Positions 10,149 through 18,457 of a DNA stretch of 64,000 bases are shown here, piece by piece (the stretch's first letter is position 1; each line of letters opens with the position of its first letter). This stretch comes from Phycicoccus jejuensis (GTDB lineage Bacteria > Actinomycetota > Actinomycetes > Actinomycetales > Dermatophilaceae). Below the pieces are notes generated by a model. The model searched no databases and had not been told where the DNA came from. It saw only the letters and a list, made by a program, of their open reading frames with translations. The position numbers were made by a program, and so were the translations under genes. Location: contig NZ_JOEE01000008.1 of NCBI RefSeq assembly GCF_000720925.1, positions 1 to 64,000 of the forward strand, written 5' to 3'.

Positions 10149-11181
10149 AGGACCCCTCGCGGTCGGTGTCGACATCGGCGGCACCAAGGTGGCCGCCGGC
10201 CTCGTCGACGGCAGCGGCGCCGTGCTGCGGCGCACCCGCCGCGACACCCCGCACCGCTCGACGAGCCCGCGGGTCGTCGAGGACACCATCGTCTCCGCGG
10301 TCGAGGAGCTGCTCGGCGCGGGCAGCGAGGAGGTCGTGGCCGTCGGCATCGGCGCCGCGGGCTTCGTCGCCGCCGACCGCGCGACCGTCGTCTTCGCCCC
10401 GCACCTCTCGTGGCGCAACGAGCCGCTGCGCGCGGCCCTCGGCGAGCGGCTCGCGATGCCGATCTTCGTCGACAACGACGCCAACGCCTCGGTGTGGGCC
10501 GAGCACCGCTTCGGCGCCGGCCGCGGCGAGAGCCACCTCGTCATGGTCAACCTCGGCACCGGCATCGGCGGCGGCATCGTCCTCGACGGCCGGGTCGTGC
10601 GCGGCCGCTTCGGCATCGCGGGCGAGTTCGGGCACATGCAGGTCGTGCCGGACGGCATCCGCTGCGAGTGCGGCAACCGCGGGTGCTGGGAGCAGTACGC
10701 CTCCGGCAACGCGCTGGTCCGCGAGGCGCGCGCCCTGATGTCGGCCGGCAGCCCGGTCGTCTCGGACCTCTTCGAGCGCGTGGGCGGTGACCCCAGCGAG
10801 CTGACCGGTCCGCTCGTCACCGAGGCTGCGCGCGACGGCGACGCGCTGGCCCGTGAGCTGCTCGGCGAGATCGGCCGCTGGCTCGGGGTCGGGATGGCCG
10901 ACCTCGCCGCGGCGCTCGACCCGGGCACCTTCGTGATCGGCGGCGGCGTGAGCGCGGCCGGCGAGCTCCTCCTCGGCCCGGCGCGCGAGGCCTTCCGGCG
11001 CCAGCTGACCGGCCGCGGCTACCGCCCGGAGGCGACGATCGTCGCCGCGCAGCTCGGCAACGAGGCGGGCCTCGTCGGGGCCGCGGACCTCGCGCGGGTC
11101 GGGGCGGCGGACCTCGCCTGGGCCGACGCGGCCGACCACGCGTCCGGTCCGGCAGCCGGCGACGCGCCGCCCGCCGGCTGA
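10141..11181 (+). CDS. glk: ROK-family glucokinase
   Basis: A 346-residue ROK kinase, predicted to phosphorylate glucose to glucose-6-phosphate using ATP in the cytoplasm. The phosphate-1 motif DIGGTK is at residues 11-16, the sugar-binding FVDNDANAS motif is mid-protein, and GTGIGGGIV is the phosphate-2 loop. The ROK zinc motif CECGNRGCWEQ has Cys175, Cys177 and Cys182. The C-terminal ~30 residues (Ala/Asp-rich, after GLVGAADLARVG) are extra compared with typical enzymes and show a duplicated AADLA motif. There is no N-terminal helix-turn-helix, so this is an enzyme rather than a ROK repressor. GTG 10141 overlaps the preceding gene. Confidence 0.88.
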   Translation: MAEGPLAVGVDIGGTKVAAGLVDGSGAVLRRTRRDTPHRSTSPRVVEDTIVSAVEELLGAGSEEVVAVGIGAAGFVAADRATVVFAPHLSWRNEPLRAALGERLAMPIFVDNDANASVWAEHRFGAGRGESHLVMVNLGTGIGGGIVLDGRVVRGRFGIAGEFGHMQVVPDGIRCECGNRGCWEQYASGNALVREARALMSAGSPVVSDLFERVGGDPSELTGPLVTEAARDGDALARELLGEIGRWLGVGMADLAAALDPGTFVIGGGVSAAGELLLGPAREAFRRQLTGRGYRPEATIVAAQLGNEAGLVGAADLARVGAADLAWADAADHASGPAAGDAPPAG

Positions 11182-11190
11182 CCGGACGCC

Positions 11191-11874
11191 GTGCCGGTCG
11201 AGCGGTTCCGGGTCGCGACGTACAACACGCGCGACTTCCTCGACGACCACCGGCTCGCCGCCCGGCTCGTGCGTGCCGTCGACCCCGACGTGCTCTGCCT
11301 CCAGGAGGTGCCCCGGCGCCTGCTCGCGCCGTGGCGGCTGCGGCGCTTCGCCGACGCCTGCGGGATGCGCTGGAGCGGCCGGCAGCGGGGGAGCGGCGGG
11401 ACGACCGTGCTCACCGCCCCGCACGTCGAGCTGCTCGACGCGTCCCACCACCGCCTGCCGGTGCGCTGGCCCGACCGCACCCGGGGCTGGGCGCGGGCGA
11501 CCGTCCGCCTGCGGGGCGGGCACGAGGTGACGGCCGTGTCGCTGCACCTGTCCCTGCGCGCGGACGAGCGGGTGCGCCACGTCGAGGCGGTCCTCGCCGC
11601 GCTCGACGGGGTCGAGCCGCTCGTCGTCGCCGGCGACCTCAACGAGGGCGAGGACGGGGAGGCGTTCCGCCGGGTCGCGCAGCCGGACCGGCTCGGTGTC
11701 GCGGGCCCGCACGTCCCGACCTTCCCGGCGCGGTCACCGCGCAGCCGCCTCGACGTCCTCTTCGCATCTCCCGGGCTGCGGGTCCTGCCGTTCCGCGAGG
11801 TCGCGGTCCCGGAGGCGGTGTGGGCGCGGGCGAGCGACCACCGCCCCGCCTGGGTCGACCTCGAGGTCGGCTGA
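11191..11874 (+). CDS. Endonuclease/exonuclease/phosphatase (EEP) family hydrolase
   Basis: A 227-residue member of the EEP superfamily (DNase I/AP-endonuclease fold). Visible motifs in order: VATYNTRDF (first strand and catalytic Asn), CLQEVP (metal-binding Glu), VSLHLSLRADERVRHVEA (His), VVAGDLNEG (Asp/Asn) and SDHRPAWVDLEV (terminal Asp-His pair). The complete set suggests an active metal-dependent phosphodiesterase or nuclease. There is no signal peptide, so it is cytoplasmic. It starts at GTG 11191, 9 bp after the ROK gene. The substrate could be nucleic acid, a phosphoinositide-like headgroup or a small phosphodiester. Confidence 0.85.
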   Translation: MPVERFRVATYNTRDFLDDHRLAARLVRAVDPDVLCLQEVPRRLLAPWRLRRFADACGMRWSGRQRGSGGTTVLTAPHVELLDASHHRLPVRWPDRTRGWARATVRLRGGHEVTAVSLHLSLRADERVRHVEAVLAALDGVEPLVVAGDLNEGEDGEAFRRVAQPDRLGVAGPHVPTFPARSPRSRLDVLFASPGLRVLPFREVAVPEAVWARASDHRPAWVDLEVG

Positions 11875-11883
11875 GCCCGAGCG

Positions 11884-12432
11884 TCAGACGCGGGCGCCGT
11901 CGTCGCTGTCGTCGCGGTGGCGGGGTTGGCGCAGGACGAGGAGCGCGAAGCCGGCCAGCGAGAGCACGAGCCCGGCGACGAACCAGCGGGTGCTGTGGAA
12001 GGGCCGGGCCAGCGCGACGTAGAGCAGGCAGAGCGGCCCGGCGACGAGGCCGACGACCGCGCCCCAGAAGTGCAGGTCCTCCTGCGGGGGGAGCTCGACG
12101 GCGGGCGGGTCGTAGTGCTCGTCGTCGTCCGGATCCTCCGCGGCGGCCTCGGCGGCGGGCTCGGGCGCAGGCTCGGCGGCGCGCCACGCGGAGGCGGGGA
12201 CGACGACGTCGACCGGCGGGTTGACCCACGGCGGACGCGTCGCGGGCGGGGTCGGCGTCGACGCGGCGGGCTCGTCCGGGTCGTCCTGCGCGGGAGCGGT
12301 GTCCCGGGCCGTGGGGGTCTCGTCGACCTCGGGGTCGTCGGCCGAGGGGAGGGCCCCGTCCCACGCCGCCACGATGGACGCGAAGCGCTCGTCGACGTCG
12401 CGCTCGTCCATCTCGCCTGGCCGCTCGTTCAC
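11884..12432 (-). CDS. Conserved actinobacterial protein, acidic linker plus two C-terminal membrane helices
   Basis: A 182-residue protein. The N-terminus (NERPGEMDERDVDERFASIV) and a WDG motif form a short helical segment. A long acidic, Pro/Ala-rich linker follows (about 25-110), then two membrane helices (HFWGAVVGLVAGPLCLLYVAL and FVAGLVLSLAGFALLVL, each read as part of a hydrophobic run). I chose GTG 12432 because AGGAG (12442-12438 on the minus strand) sits 5 nt upstream; longer starts extend into the opposite promoter region. It converges on the EEP gene with 9 bp between stops and is divergent from the acyltransferase. Function unknown. Confidence 0.7.
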   Translation of the reverse strand: MNERPGEMDERDVDERFASIVAAWDGALPSADDPEVDETPTARDTAPAQDDPDEPAASTPTPPATRPPWVNPPVDVVVPASAWRAAEPAPEPAAEAAAEDPDDDEHYDPPAVELPPQEDLHFWGAVVGLVAGPLCLLYVALARPFHSTRWFVAGLVLSLAGFALLVLRQPRHRDDSDDGARV

Positions 12433-12576
12433 GGTCACTCCTGGGGGTCCGGGGCAGGGCATGATCTTCGCACGGCCTCCTGTGCGAGCGAAGGGGTCGC
12501 CCGTCGTCCGTGACGGGGGGAGCAACACCGCGGGGGTGCACTAGGCTTCCCGGCACAGACGCGGAAGGGTGGATCG

Positions 12577-13383
12577 GTGTTCTACTGGGTGCTGAAGACG
12601 GTCGTCCTGGGGCCGATCCTCCGCCTCCTGTTCCGGCCCTGGGTCGAGGGCGAGGAGAACATCCCCGAGGAGGGGGCCGCGATCTTCGCGAGCAACCACC
12701 TCTCCTTCAGCGACTCGATCTTCCTGCCGCTCGTCGTGCCGCGCCGGATGACCTTCCTCGCCAAGGCCGACTACTTCACCGGCGTCGGCCTCAAGGGCCG
12801 GCTCACGGCGGCGTTCTTCAAGGGCGTCGGCCAGCTGCCGATCGACCGCTCCGGCGGCCGGGCGAGCGAGGCCGCGCTCACCTCCGGCCTGCGCGTCCTG
12901 CACCGCGGCGAGATCCTCGGTCTTTACCCCGAGGGCACCCGCAGCCCCGACGGTCGCCTGTACAAGGGCCGCACCGGCGTCGCCCGGATGGCCCTCGAGG
13001 CCGGCGTCCCGGTCATCCCCGTCGCGATGATCGACACCGACAAGGCGCAGCCCACGGGCACGAAGGTCCCCAAGCTCGTGCGCATCGGCGTCCGGATCGG
13101 CGAGCCCCTCGACTTCTCGCGCTACGAGGGGATGGAGGGCGACCGCTTCGTCCTGCGCTCGGTCACCGACGAGATCATGTACGCGCTGATGGAGCTCTCC
13201 GGGCAGGAGTACGTCGACATGTACGCGACGGCGATGAAGGACCGCATCGCCCGCGAGAAGAAGAACAAGGCCAAGGAGGCCGCCGAGGCCGCCACCCCCG
13301 GGCGCGCCGCGACCGAGCTCGAGGCCGCGCTCGACGCCGAGGGGCTGGAGGGCGACGCCGGTCCGGAGCGTCGCGCGAGCTGA
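12577..13383 (+). CDS. Lysophospholipid/1-acylglycerol-3-phosphate acyltransferase
   Basis: A 268-residue PlsC-type acyltransferase, expected to transfer an acyl chain to lysophosphatidic acid or a related lysolipid at the inner membrane face. The catalytic NHLSFSD motif (His41, Asp46) and the substrate motif YPEGTRSPDG (Pro118-Arg122) are both intact. The N-terminus (about 1-20) is a hydrophobic anchor, and the C-terminal 50 residues are a charged, Lys/Glu-Ala-rich tail. A GAAGGG motif precedes GTG 12577. It lies immediately upstream of the MacS-like kinase gene. The position parallels Rv2182c near Rv2178c in M. tuberculosis, from memory. Confidence 0.88.
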   Translation: MFYWVLKTVVLGPILRLLFRPWVEGEENIPEEGAAIFASNHLSFSDSIFLPLVVPRRMTFLAKADYFTGVGLKGRLTAAFFKGVGQLPIDRSGGRASEAALTSGLRVLHRGEILGLYPEGTRSPDGRLYKGRTGVARMALEAGVPVIPVAMIDTDKAQPTGTKVPKLVRIGVRIGEPLDFSRYEGMEGDRFVLRSVTDEIMYALMELSGQEYVDMYATAMKDRIAREKKNKAKEAAEAATPGRAATELEAALDAEGLEGDAGPERRAS

Positions 13384-13390
13384 GGCGCAC

Positions 13391-14572
13391 GTGGGAGTCC
13401 TCGGACCGCGCTCACCCCGCACCGGCCGCCGCGAGCCGGTCGTCGTCGAGGCCTTCCTGCGCGGGCTCGACGTCTTCCGCCCGATCGGCACCGCCTACGC
13501 GGCCTTCCTCGCGTGGACCCGCCGCGACGACATGGTCCGGCCATGGGTCGCCGTCCTCGTCATCGGCGTCCTCGCGGCGTGGTCGCTCGGGCTGCTGCTC
13601 TACCGGCGGCGCAGCCGGGTCGTCGTCGGGGTCGAGGTCGTCATCGCCGTCCTCGCCATCCTCGCGACGCCGCTCGCGGACGGGATGGACGCGGTCAGCG
13701 CCGGCCAGTACACGCTGCCGACCGTGTGGGCGGCCGGGTCGGTCGCGGGCGGCGCGGTCGTCGCCGGGGCCCGGGGCGGGCTGCTGTCCGCCCTCGTCAT
13801 CGCCGCCGCCGACCTCGTCGAGATCGCCGGCCGTCCGACGCAGGCGACCGTGCACAACATCGTCATCCTCGTCCTCCTCGGCGGGCTCATCGGCCTCGCC
13901 GTCGACCTCGCCCGCTCCGGGCTGGCCCGGGAGGAGCAGGTGCTGCTCGAGCGCGAGCGGCTGCGCGAGCGCGAGCGCATCGCCCGCGTCGTGCACGACG
14001 GCGTGCTGCAGTCCCTCGCGTGGATCCACCGCCGGGGCGTCGAGCTCGGCGGTCCGGCGCAGGAGCTCGCCGACCTCGCCGCCGACCAGGAGCGGGCGCT
14101 GCGCCGCTTCGTCTCGGGGGCGGGCGCACCGGGCGAGGCGCCCGTCGACCTCCACGGCGTCGAGGGCGCCGAGGTCGACCTGCGCCTGCTCGTCACCGCC
14201 CACGAGCGCCCCGGCGTCGGGGTGGCCGTGCCCGGCGACCCGCTGCTCGTCGACCCGCAGGTCGCCCACGAGCTGGACGCCGCGCTCTCGGCGGTCCTCG
14301 ACAACGTCGAGCGGCACGCCGGTCCCGGGGCCCGCGCCTGGGTGCTCCTCGAGGGCGACGCGACCGGCGTCGAGCTGACCGTCCGTGACGACGGCGCGGG
14401 CGCCGAGCTCGCCGAGCTCGTGTCCGCCTCCTCCCGTGGCCGGCTCGGGGTCTCGTCGTCCATCCGCGGCCGGGTCGAGGACCTCGGCGGAACCGCCACG
14501 TGGACCACGCGTCCCGGGGCAGGATGCACCGTGCACCTCACCGTCCCGCGCCGAGCCCAGGAGCAGCCGTGA
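13391..14572 (+). CDS. macS: MacS-family sensor histidine kinase
   Basis: A 393-residue membrane histidine kinase. Residues about 45-180 hold roughly five or six membrane helices. They are followed by a coiled-coil helix (EEQVLLERERLRERERIARV) and the HisKA_3-type phosphoacceptor motif VVHDGVLQSL with His202. The C-terminal ATPase domain has an N box (SAVLDNVERHA) and a G-box DDGAG motif near LGVSSSIRGRVEDLGG. It should sense an envelope or membrane signal and phosphorylate the response regulator whose gene overlaps its stop by 4 nt (GTGA). The MacS name follows the actinobacterial family; the signal is unknown. Confidence 0.85.
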   Translation: MGVLGPRSPRTGRREPVVVEAFLRGLDVFRPIGTAYAAFLAWTRRDDMVRPWVAVLVIGVLAAWSLGLLLYRRRSRVVVGVEVVIAVLAILATPLADGMDAVSAGQYTLPTVWAAGSVAGGAVVAGARGGLLSALVIAAADLVEIAGRPTQATVHNIVILVLLGGLIGLAVDLARSGLAREEQVLLERERLRERERIARVVHDGVLQSLAWIHRRGVELGGPAQELADLAADQERALRRFVSGAGAPGEAPVDLHGVEGAEVDLRLLVTAHERPGVGVAVPGDPLLVDPQVAHELDAALSAVLDNVERHAGPGARAWVLLEGDATGVELTVRDDGAGAELAELVSASSRGRLGVSSSIRGRVEDLGGTATWTTRPGAGCTVHLTVPRRAQEQP

Positions 14573-15270
14573 CCGACGCCCCGACGACCGGGACGGACAC
14601 CGCCCCCCGGGTGCTCGTCGCCGACGACCACCCGCTCTGGCTCTCCGCGCTCGAGCGCGACCTCGTGGCCCGCGGCGTGCAGGTCGTCGGCACCGCCGCG
14701 GACGGACCGTCGGCCGTGCGGCGCACCCGCGCGACGACCCCCGACGTCCTCGTCCTCGACCTCAACCTGCCGGGGATGCGCGGCGACGAGGTGTGCCGGG
14801 CCCTCGGCGACCTGCCGACGCGCGTGCTCATCCTCTCCGCGAGCGGCGAGCAGCAGGACGTCCTCGCGGCGATCAAGGCCGGTGCCACCGGTTACCTCGT
14901 GAAGTCGGCCTCGCCCGGCGAGATCCTCGACGCCGTGCTCGCGACGGCCCGCGGCGAGGCGGTCTTCACGCCGGGGCTCGCCGGGCTCGTCCTCGGGGAG
15001 TTCCGTCGGCTCGGCGCGGCGGAGGAGCCGGCGGAGTCCGCGCCCGAGCGGCCCATCCCGCAGCTGACCGCCCGCGAGACCGAGATCCTGCGCCTCGTCG
15101 CGACGGGGATGACGAGCAAGGAGATCGCCGCGCAGCTCGTGCTGTCGCACCGGACGGTCCAGAACCACGTGCAGAACACCCTCGGCAAGCTGCACCTGCA
15201 CAACCGCGTCGAGCTCGTCCGGTTCGCGCTCGCGCACGGCCTCGAGGACGAGGACCCCGCGGCCACCTGA
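14569..15270 (+). CDS. NarL/LuxR-family response regulator (partner of MacS-like kinase)
   Basis: A 233-residue two-domain regulator. The receiver domain (about 14-130) has the acidic pair in VADDH, the phosphoacceptor Asp64 in LVLDLNLPG, the Ser/Thr switch in ILSASG and Lys in GYLVKSAS. A short acidic linker leads to a LuxR-type helix-turn-helix (about 166-210: LTARETEILRLVATGMTSKE then LSHRTVQNHVQNTLGKL). It probably binds DNA as a dimer when phosphorylated. The GTG start overlaps the kinase stop, giving a coupled two-gene system. A strong stem-loop follows the stop. Confidence 0.88.
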   Translation: MTDAPTTGTDTAPRVLVADDHPLWLSALERDLVARGVQVVGTAADGPSAVRRTRATTPDVLVLDLNLPGMRGDEVCRALGDLPTRVLILSASGEQQDVLAAIKAGATGYLVKSASPGEILDAVLATARGEAVFTPGLAGLVLGEFRRLGAAEEPAESAPERPIPQLTARETEILRLVATGMTSKEIAAQLVLSHRTVQNHVQNTLGKLHLHNRVELVRFALAHGLEDEDPAAT

Positions 15271-15284
15271 GGCGTCGGGGGCCA

Positions 15285-15318
15285 TCCGGCATCCGGGCCC
15301 CGTGTCCCGGATGCCGGA
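15285..15318 (+). terminator. 13-bp perfect stem-loop after the response regulator gene
   Basis: TCCGGCATCCGGG (15285-15297) pairs perfectly with CCCGGATGCCGGA (15306-15318) across an 8-nt loop. It lies 15 bp after the regulator stop and ends 8 bp before the -10 of the next gene, so it probably terminates the two-component operon. No T tract follows, as is usual in high-GC actinobacteria. Confidence 0.65.
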
Positions 15319-15326
15319 CGCGCACC

Positions 15327-15332
15327 TACCAT
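15327..15332 (+). promoter_or_regulatory. Candidate -10 (TACCAT) for leaderless DAHP synthase gene
   Basis: TACCAT ends 8 nt before GTG 15341. The region that would hold a -35 falls in the right arm of the preceding stem-loop. Confidence 0.5.
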
Positions 15333-15340
15333 TGACGCTC

Positions 15341-16693
15341 GTGAGCACGACCACCTCCTCCACGCCCCTCCAGCGGCTCGCCGCCGGTGCCGACCTCCCG
15401 GCTGCGCAGCAGCCGACCTGGCCCGACCGCGCCGCCCTCGACGAGGCCGTCGGGACGCTCGCGACCTATCCGCCGCTCGTGTTCGCGGGGGAGTGCGACG
15501 TCCTCAAGGCCCGGATGGGCGCCGTCTCGCGCGGCGAGGCGTTCGTGCTCCAGGGCGGCGACTGCGCCGAGACCTTCACCTCGGCGACGGCCGACAACAT
15601 CCGCGACCGGGTCAAGACGATCCTCCAGATGGCCGCCGTCCTCACCTACGGCGCGTCGGTGCCGGTCGTCAAGGTCGGGCGGATGGCCGGGCAGTACGCC
15701 AAGCCGCGCTCGAGCGACGAGGAGACCCGCGAGGGCGTGACCCTGCCGGCCTACCGCGGCGACATGGTCAACGACTACGAGTTCACCGCCGAGTCGCGCC
15801 GCCCGGACCCGATGCGTCTGGTCCGCGGGTACCACGCGAGCAGCGCGACCCTCAACCTCGTGCGCGCCTTCACGACCGGTGGCTTCGCCGACCTGCGCCA
15901 CGTCCACGACTGGAACAAGGGCTTCGTCGCCAACGCGGCCAACGCCCGCTACGAGCGCCTCGCCAAGGACATCGACAAGGCGATGCGCTTCATGTCGGCG
16001 TGCGGCGCCGACTTCGACGCGATGCGCACGACCGAGTTCTTCTCCGCGCACGAGGCGCTGCTGCTCGACTACGAGCGACCGATGACCCGCGTCGACTCGC
16101 GCACCGGTGAGCTCTACGACACCTCGGGCCACTTCATCTGGGTCGGCGAGCGCACCCGCGACCTCGGCGGCGCGCACATCGACTTCGTCTCGAAGGTCCG
16201 CAACCCGGTGGGCGTCAAGGTGTCCGCGGGCGCCGACGTCGACGACCTCCTGCGGATGATCGACGTCATCGACCCGCAGCGCGAGCCCGGCCGGCTGACC
16301 TTCATCACCCGGATGGGCGCCGGCCGCATCCGCGAGGCGCTGCCCTCCATCGTCGAGAAGATCACGGCGTCCGGCGCGCAGGTCTCGTGGGTCTGCGACC
16401 CGATGCACGGCAACACGTTCTCGTCGGCGTCCGGGTTCAAGACCCGCGACTTCGACGACGTCGTCGACGAGGTGCGCGGCTTCTTCGAGGTCCACCAGGG
16501 CCTCGGGACGCACCCGGGCGGCATCCACGTCGAGCTGACCGGCAACGACGTCACCGAGTGCATCGGCGGGTCGGAGAAGATCCTCGACGCCGACCTCGGG
16601 ACCCGGTACGAGTCGGTCTGCGACCCGCGCCTCAACCACCAGCAGAGCCTCGAACTGGCGTTCCTCGTCGCCGAGATGCTCTCGCAGGACTGA
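15341..16693 (+). CDS. aroG: Class II 3-deoxy-7-phosphoheptulonate (DAHP) synthase
   Basis: A 450-residue class II DAHP synthase, which condenses phosphoenolpyruvate and erythrose-4-phosphate in the first committed step of the shikimate pathway. Class II hallmarks are visible: FAGECDVLKARM, LQGGDCAETF, KVGRMAGQYAKPRS, RGDMVNDYEF, the metal-binding region CDPMHGNT, GGIHVELTGNDVTECIGG and a C-terminal CDPRLNHQQSLELAF. Length matches the M. tuberculosis AroG enzyme family. GTG 15341 is preferred over an upstream ATG/GTG extension because a -10 hexamer lies 8 nt before it and the extension overlaps that promoter. Threonine aldolase follows 8 bp after the stop. Confidence 0.93.
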   Translation: MSTTTSSTPLQRLAAGADLPAAQQPTWPDRAALDEAVGTLATYPPLVFAGECDVLKARMGAVSRGEAFVLQGGDCAETFTSATADNIRDRVKTILQMAAVLTYGASVPVVKVGRMAGQYAKPRSSDEETREGVTLPAYRGDMVNDYEFTAESRRPDPMRLVRGYHASSATLNLVRAFTTGGFADLRHVHDWNKGFVANAANARYERLAKDIDKAMRFMSACGADFDAMRTTEFFSAHEALLLDYERPMTRVDSRTGELYDTSGHFIWVGERTRDLGGAHIDFVSKVRNPVGVKVSAGADVDDLLRMIDVIDPQREPGRLTFITRMGAGRIREALPSIVEKITASGAQVSWVCDPMHGNTFSSASGFKTRDFDDVVDEVRGFFEVHQGLGTHPGGIHVELTGNDVTECIGGSEKILDADLGTRYESVCDPRLNHQQSLELAFLVAEMLSQD

Positions 16694-16701
16694 CCCGAGA
16701 G

Positions 16702-17748
16702 GTGGCCGCCATCCGCGCCGACCTGCTGTCCGACACCCTGACCCGACCGACCCCCGCCATGCGCGAGGCGATGGCCCGCGCCGACGTCGGCGACGACGTC
16801 TTCGGCGAGGACCCCACGGTCCGCGCCCTCGAGGAGAAGGTCGCCGGCCTGCTCGGCCACGAGGCGGGGCTGTACACCCCCACCGGGTCCATGGCCAACC
16901 AGCTCGGGCTGCGGCTGCACGTCGCACCCGGACGGGAGCTCGTCGCCGACCAGCAGGCGCACGTCGTGCGCGCGGAGCTCGGTGCGGCAGCGGTGTTCTC
17001 GGGCATCACGAGCCGCACCTGGGCGAGCGAGCGCGGCCTGCTCGACCCGGCCGGCCCGATGTCGCTCGTGACGACCGGGGTCGGTCCGTACCAGGTCGAG
17101 ACCTCGCTCGTCGTCGTCGAGAACACGCACAACTTCGGCGGCGGCACCGTCCAGCCGCTGTCGGCCATCCGCGAGGTGCGTTCTGCCACAACGGCTCTCG
17201 GCGTGGCGATGCACCTCGACGGCGCGCGCCTCTGGAACGCCCACGTGGCGTCCGGGGTGGCGCTGACCGACTACGGTCGCGAGTTCGACACCGTGTCGGT
17301 CTGCCTCTCCAAGGGCCTCGGCGCCCCCGTGGGCTCGGTCCTCGTCGGGTCCGTCGACGCGATGGCCGAGGCGCGCATCTGGCGCAAGCGCTACGGCGGC
17401 GGGATGCGCCAGGTGGGCATCCTCGCGGCCGCCGGCCTGCACGCCCTCGAGCACCACGTCGAGCGGCTCGCCGACGACCACGCCCGGGCGCGCCGCTTCG
17501 CCGACGCCTGCGCCGAGGCGGTGCCCGGGGTCATCGACCCCGCCACCGTCGAGACCAACATCGTCGTCCTCGACGTCGGGGCGGCCGGGCTCACCTCGGC
17601 CGCGTTCGTCGAGGCGCTGCTCGTCCACGGCGTGCGGACGTACTCGGTCGGGCCGCGGGCCGTCCGCCTGGTCTGGCACCTCGACGTCGACGACGCCGGC
17701 ACCGAGGCCGCCATCGCCGCGGCGCGCGAGGTGCTCACCGCGGCCTGA
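16702..17748 (+). CDS. ltaE: Low-specificity L-threonine aldolase
   Basis: A 348-residue fold-type I PLP enzyme, cleaving threonine (and allo-threonine) to glycine and acetaldehyde. The N-terminus DLLSDTLTRPTPAMREAM and GDDVFGEDPTV are diagnostic of the family; HLDGARLWNA carries the PLP-pyridine Asp and SVCLSKGLGAPVGSVLVG the Schiff-base lysine. GTG 16702 is chosen because the conserved LLSDTLTRPT begins within seven residues of it; no good Shine-Dalgarno is present, so coupling with the upstream DAHP synthase gene (8-bp gap) is likely. Confidence 0.9.
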   Translation: MAAIRADLLSDTLTRPTPAMREAMARADVGDDVFGEDPTVRALEEKVAGLLGHEAGLYTPTGSMANQLGLRLHVAPGRELVADQQAHVVRAELGAAAVFSGITSRTWASERGLLDPAGPMSLVTTGVGPYQVETSLVVVENTHNFGGGTVQPLSAIREVRSATTALGVAMHLDGARLWNAHVASGVALTDYGREFDTVSVCLSKGLGAPVGSVLVGSVDAMAEARIWRKRYGGGMRQVGILAAAGLHALEHHVERLADDHARARRFADACAEAVPGVIDPATVETNIVVLDVGAAGLTSAAFVEALLVHGVRTYSVGPRAVRLVWHLDVDDAGTEAAIAAAREVLTAA

Positions 17749-17811
17749 CGCCTCGCACCCGGCGGAGGAACCCGGTTGTCGGCGGGCCTGGCACGGTGCC
17801 ACCCTCGCAAC

Positions 17812-18144
17812 GTGCGACCCGTGCCGACCCACCCGCCCTACGACCAGTTCCTCGCGACCGCCGAGTGGGTGGCCGACGCCCGGCCGGGGGTCGACCGGGA
17901 GATGGCCCGGGAGGTCTTCGGCGAGGCTGCGACCCTGCTGTACGACGGGCTGGTGATCGACGACCTCGACGAGCACGACGCGGGGCTCGTCGTCACCGGG
18001 CTGTGCCTCGACCTCGTCTCGCCCGACCCGGGAGCGGCGCTGCGCGAGCGCGCGCGGCGCGTCGGTGAGTCTCCGGGGGAGCACCACGACCCGGAGTCGG
18101 TGGCGCGCTGCTACGCCGTCTGCGTGCGGCTCTTCCAGCTCTGA
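17812..18144 (+). CDS. Hypothetical small helical protein
   Basis: A 110-residue, acidic, mostly helical soluble protein (PYDQFLATAEWVADARPGVD, then FGEAATLLYDGLVIDDLDEH) with two Cys near the C-terminus. I do not recognise a family. GTG 17812 is chosen because a CACCCT hexamer ends 6 nt before it and upstream codons lose the strong G/C third-position bias. An alternative TTG at 17776 has a GGAGGAA ribosome-binding site, so the start is not settled. Its 3' end overlaps the broken minus-strand gene by 34 bp. Confidence 0.55.
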   Translation: MRPVPTHPPYDQFLATAEWVADARPGVDREMAREVFGEAATLLYDGLVIDDLDEHDAGLVVTGLCLDLVSPDPGAALRERARRVGESPGEHHDPESVARCYAVCVRLFQL

Positions 18145-18429
18145 CCGGGGTCCCAGGCGTCGACCCCCAACGGGCACACGCCGGTGAGGTCGAACGCGGC
18201 GTCGTCGAACGCACCCACCACGGAGCGCAGCCGATCCGAGACGTCGAACAGCTCGGGGAGCTCGGCCTGGCGTCCTGCGAGTGTCGAGGTCGTCCACGTA
18301 GCGACTGATCGCGGTCCGTACCTCCTCCGCGCGGGCCAGCAGGACCTGCCTGGCCTCGAGGCTCCACTGGTCCGGACCGTCGTCCACGGCACCCGTCTCG
18401 TCGTCCGTGCGACGACCGTACGTCGGCAC
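18111..18429 (-). pseudogene. Small conserved-looking gene interrupted by a frameshift
   Basis: Minus-strand GTG 18429 opens a helical reading frame (SLEARQVLLARAEEVRTAIS, then RYVDDLD). At about 18283 the coherent sequence jumps to the next frame and continues LAGRQAELPELFDVSDRLRS, then VVGAFDDAAFDLTGVCPLGV, to a stop at 18111. Joined, this is about 105 residues with no gap in helical character. One extra base or two missing bases near GACACTCGC (minus strand) explains it. There is no homopolymer at the site, so a real mutation is as likely as a sequence error. No family recognised. It overlaps the end of the plus-strand gene before it. Confidence 0.55.
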
Positions 18430-18457
18430 GTCGCGACACCTCGCCCCCCGGGTGGCG

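Noticed and set aside
15302-15340. Longer N-terminus for DAHP synthase starting at 15302
   Set aside because: It would place the candidate -10 and stem-loop arm inside the coding sequence; the family N-terminus begins near GTG 15341.
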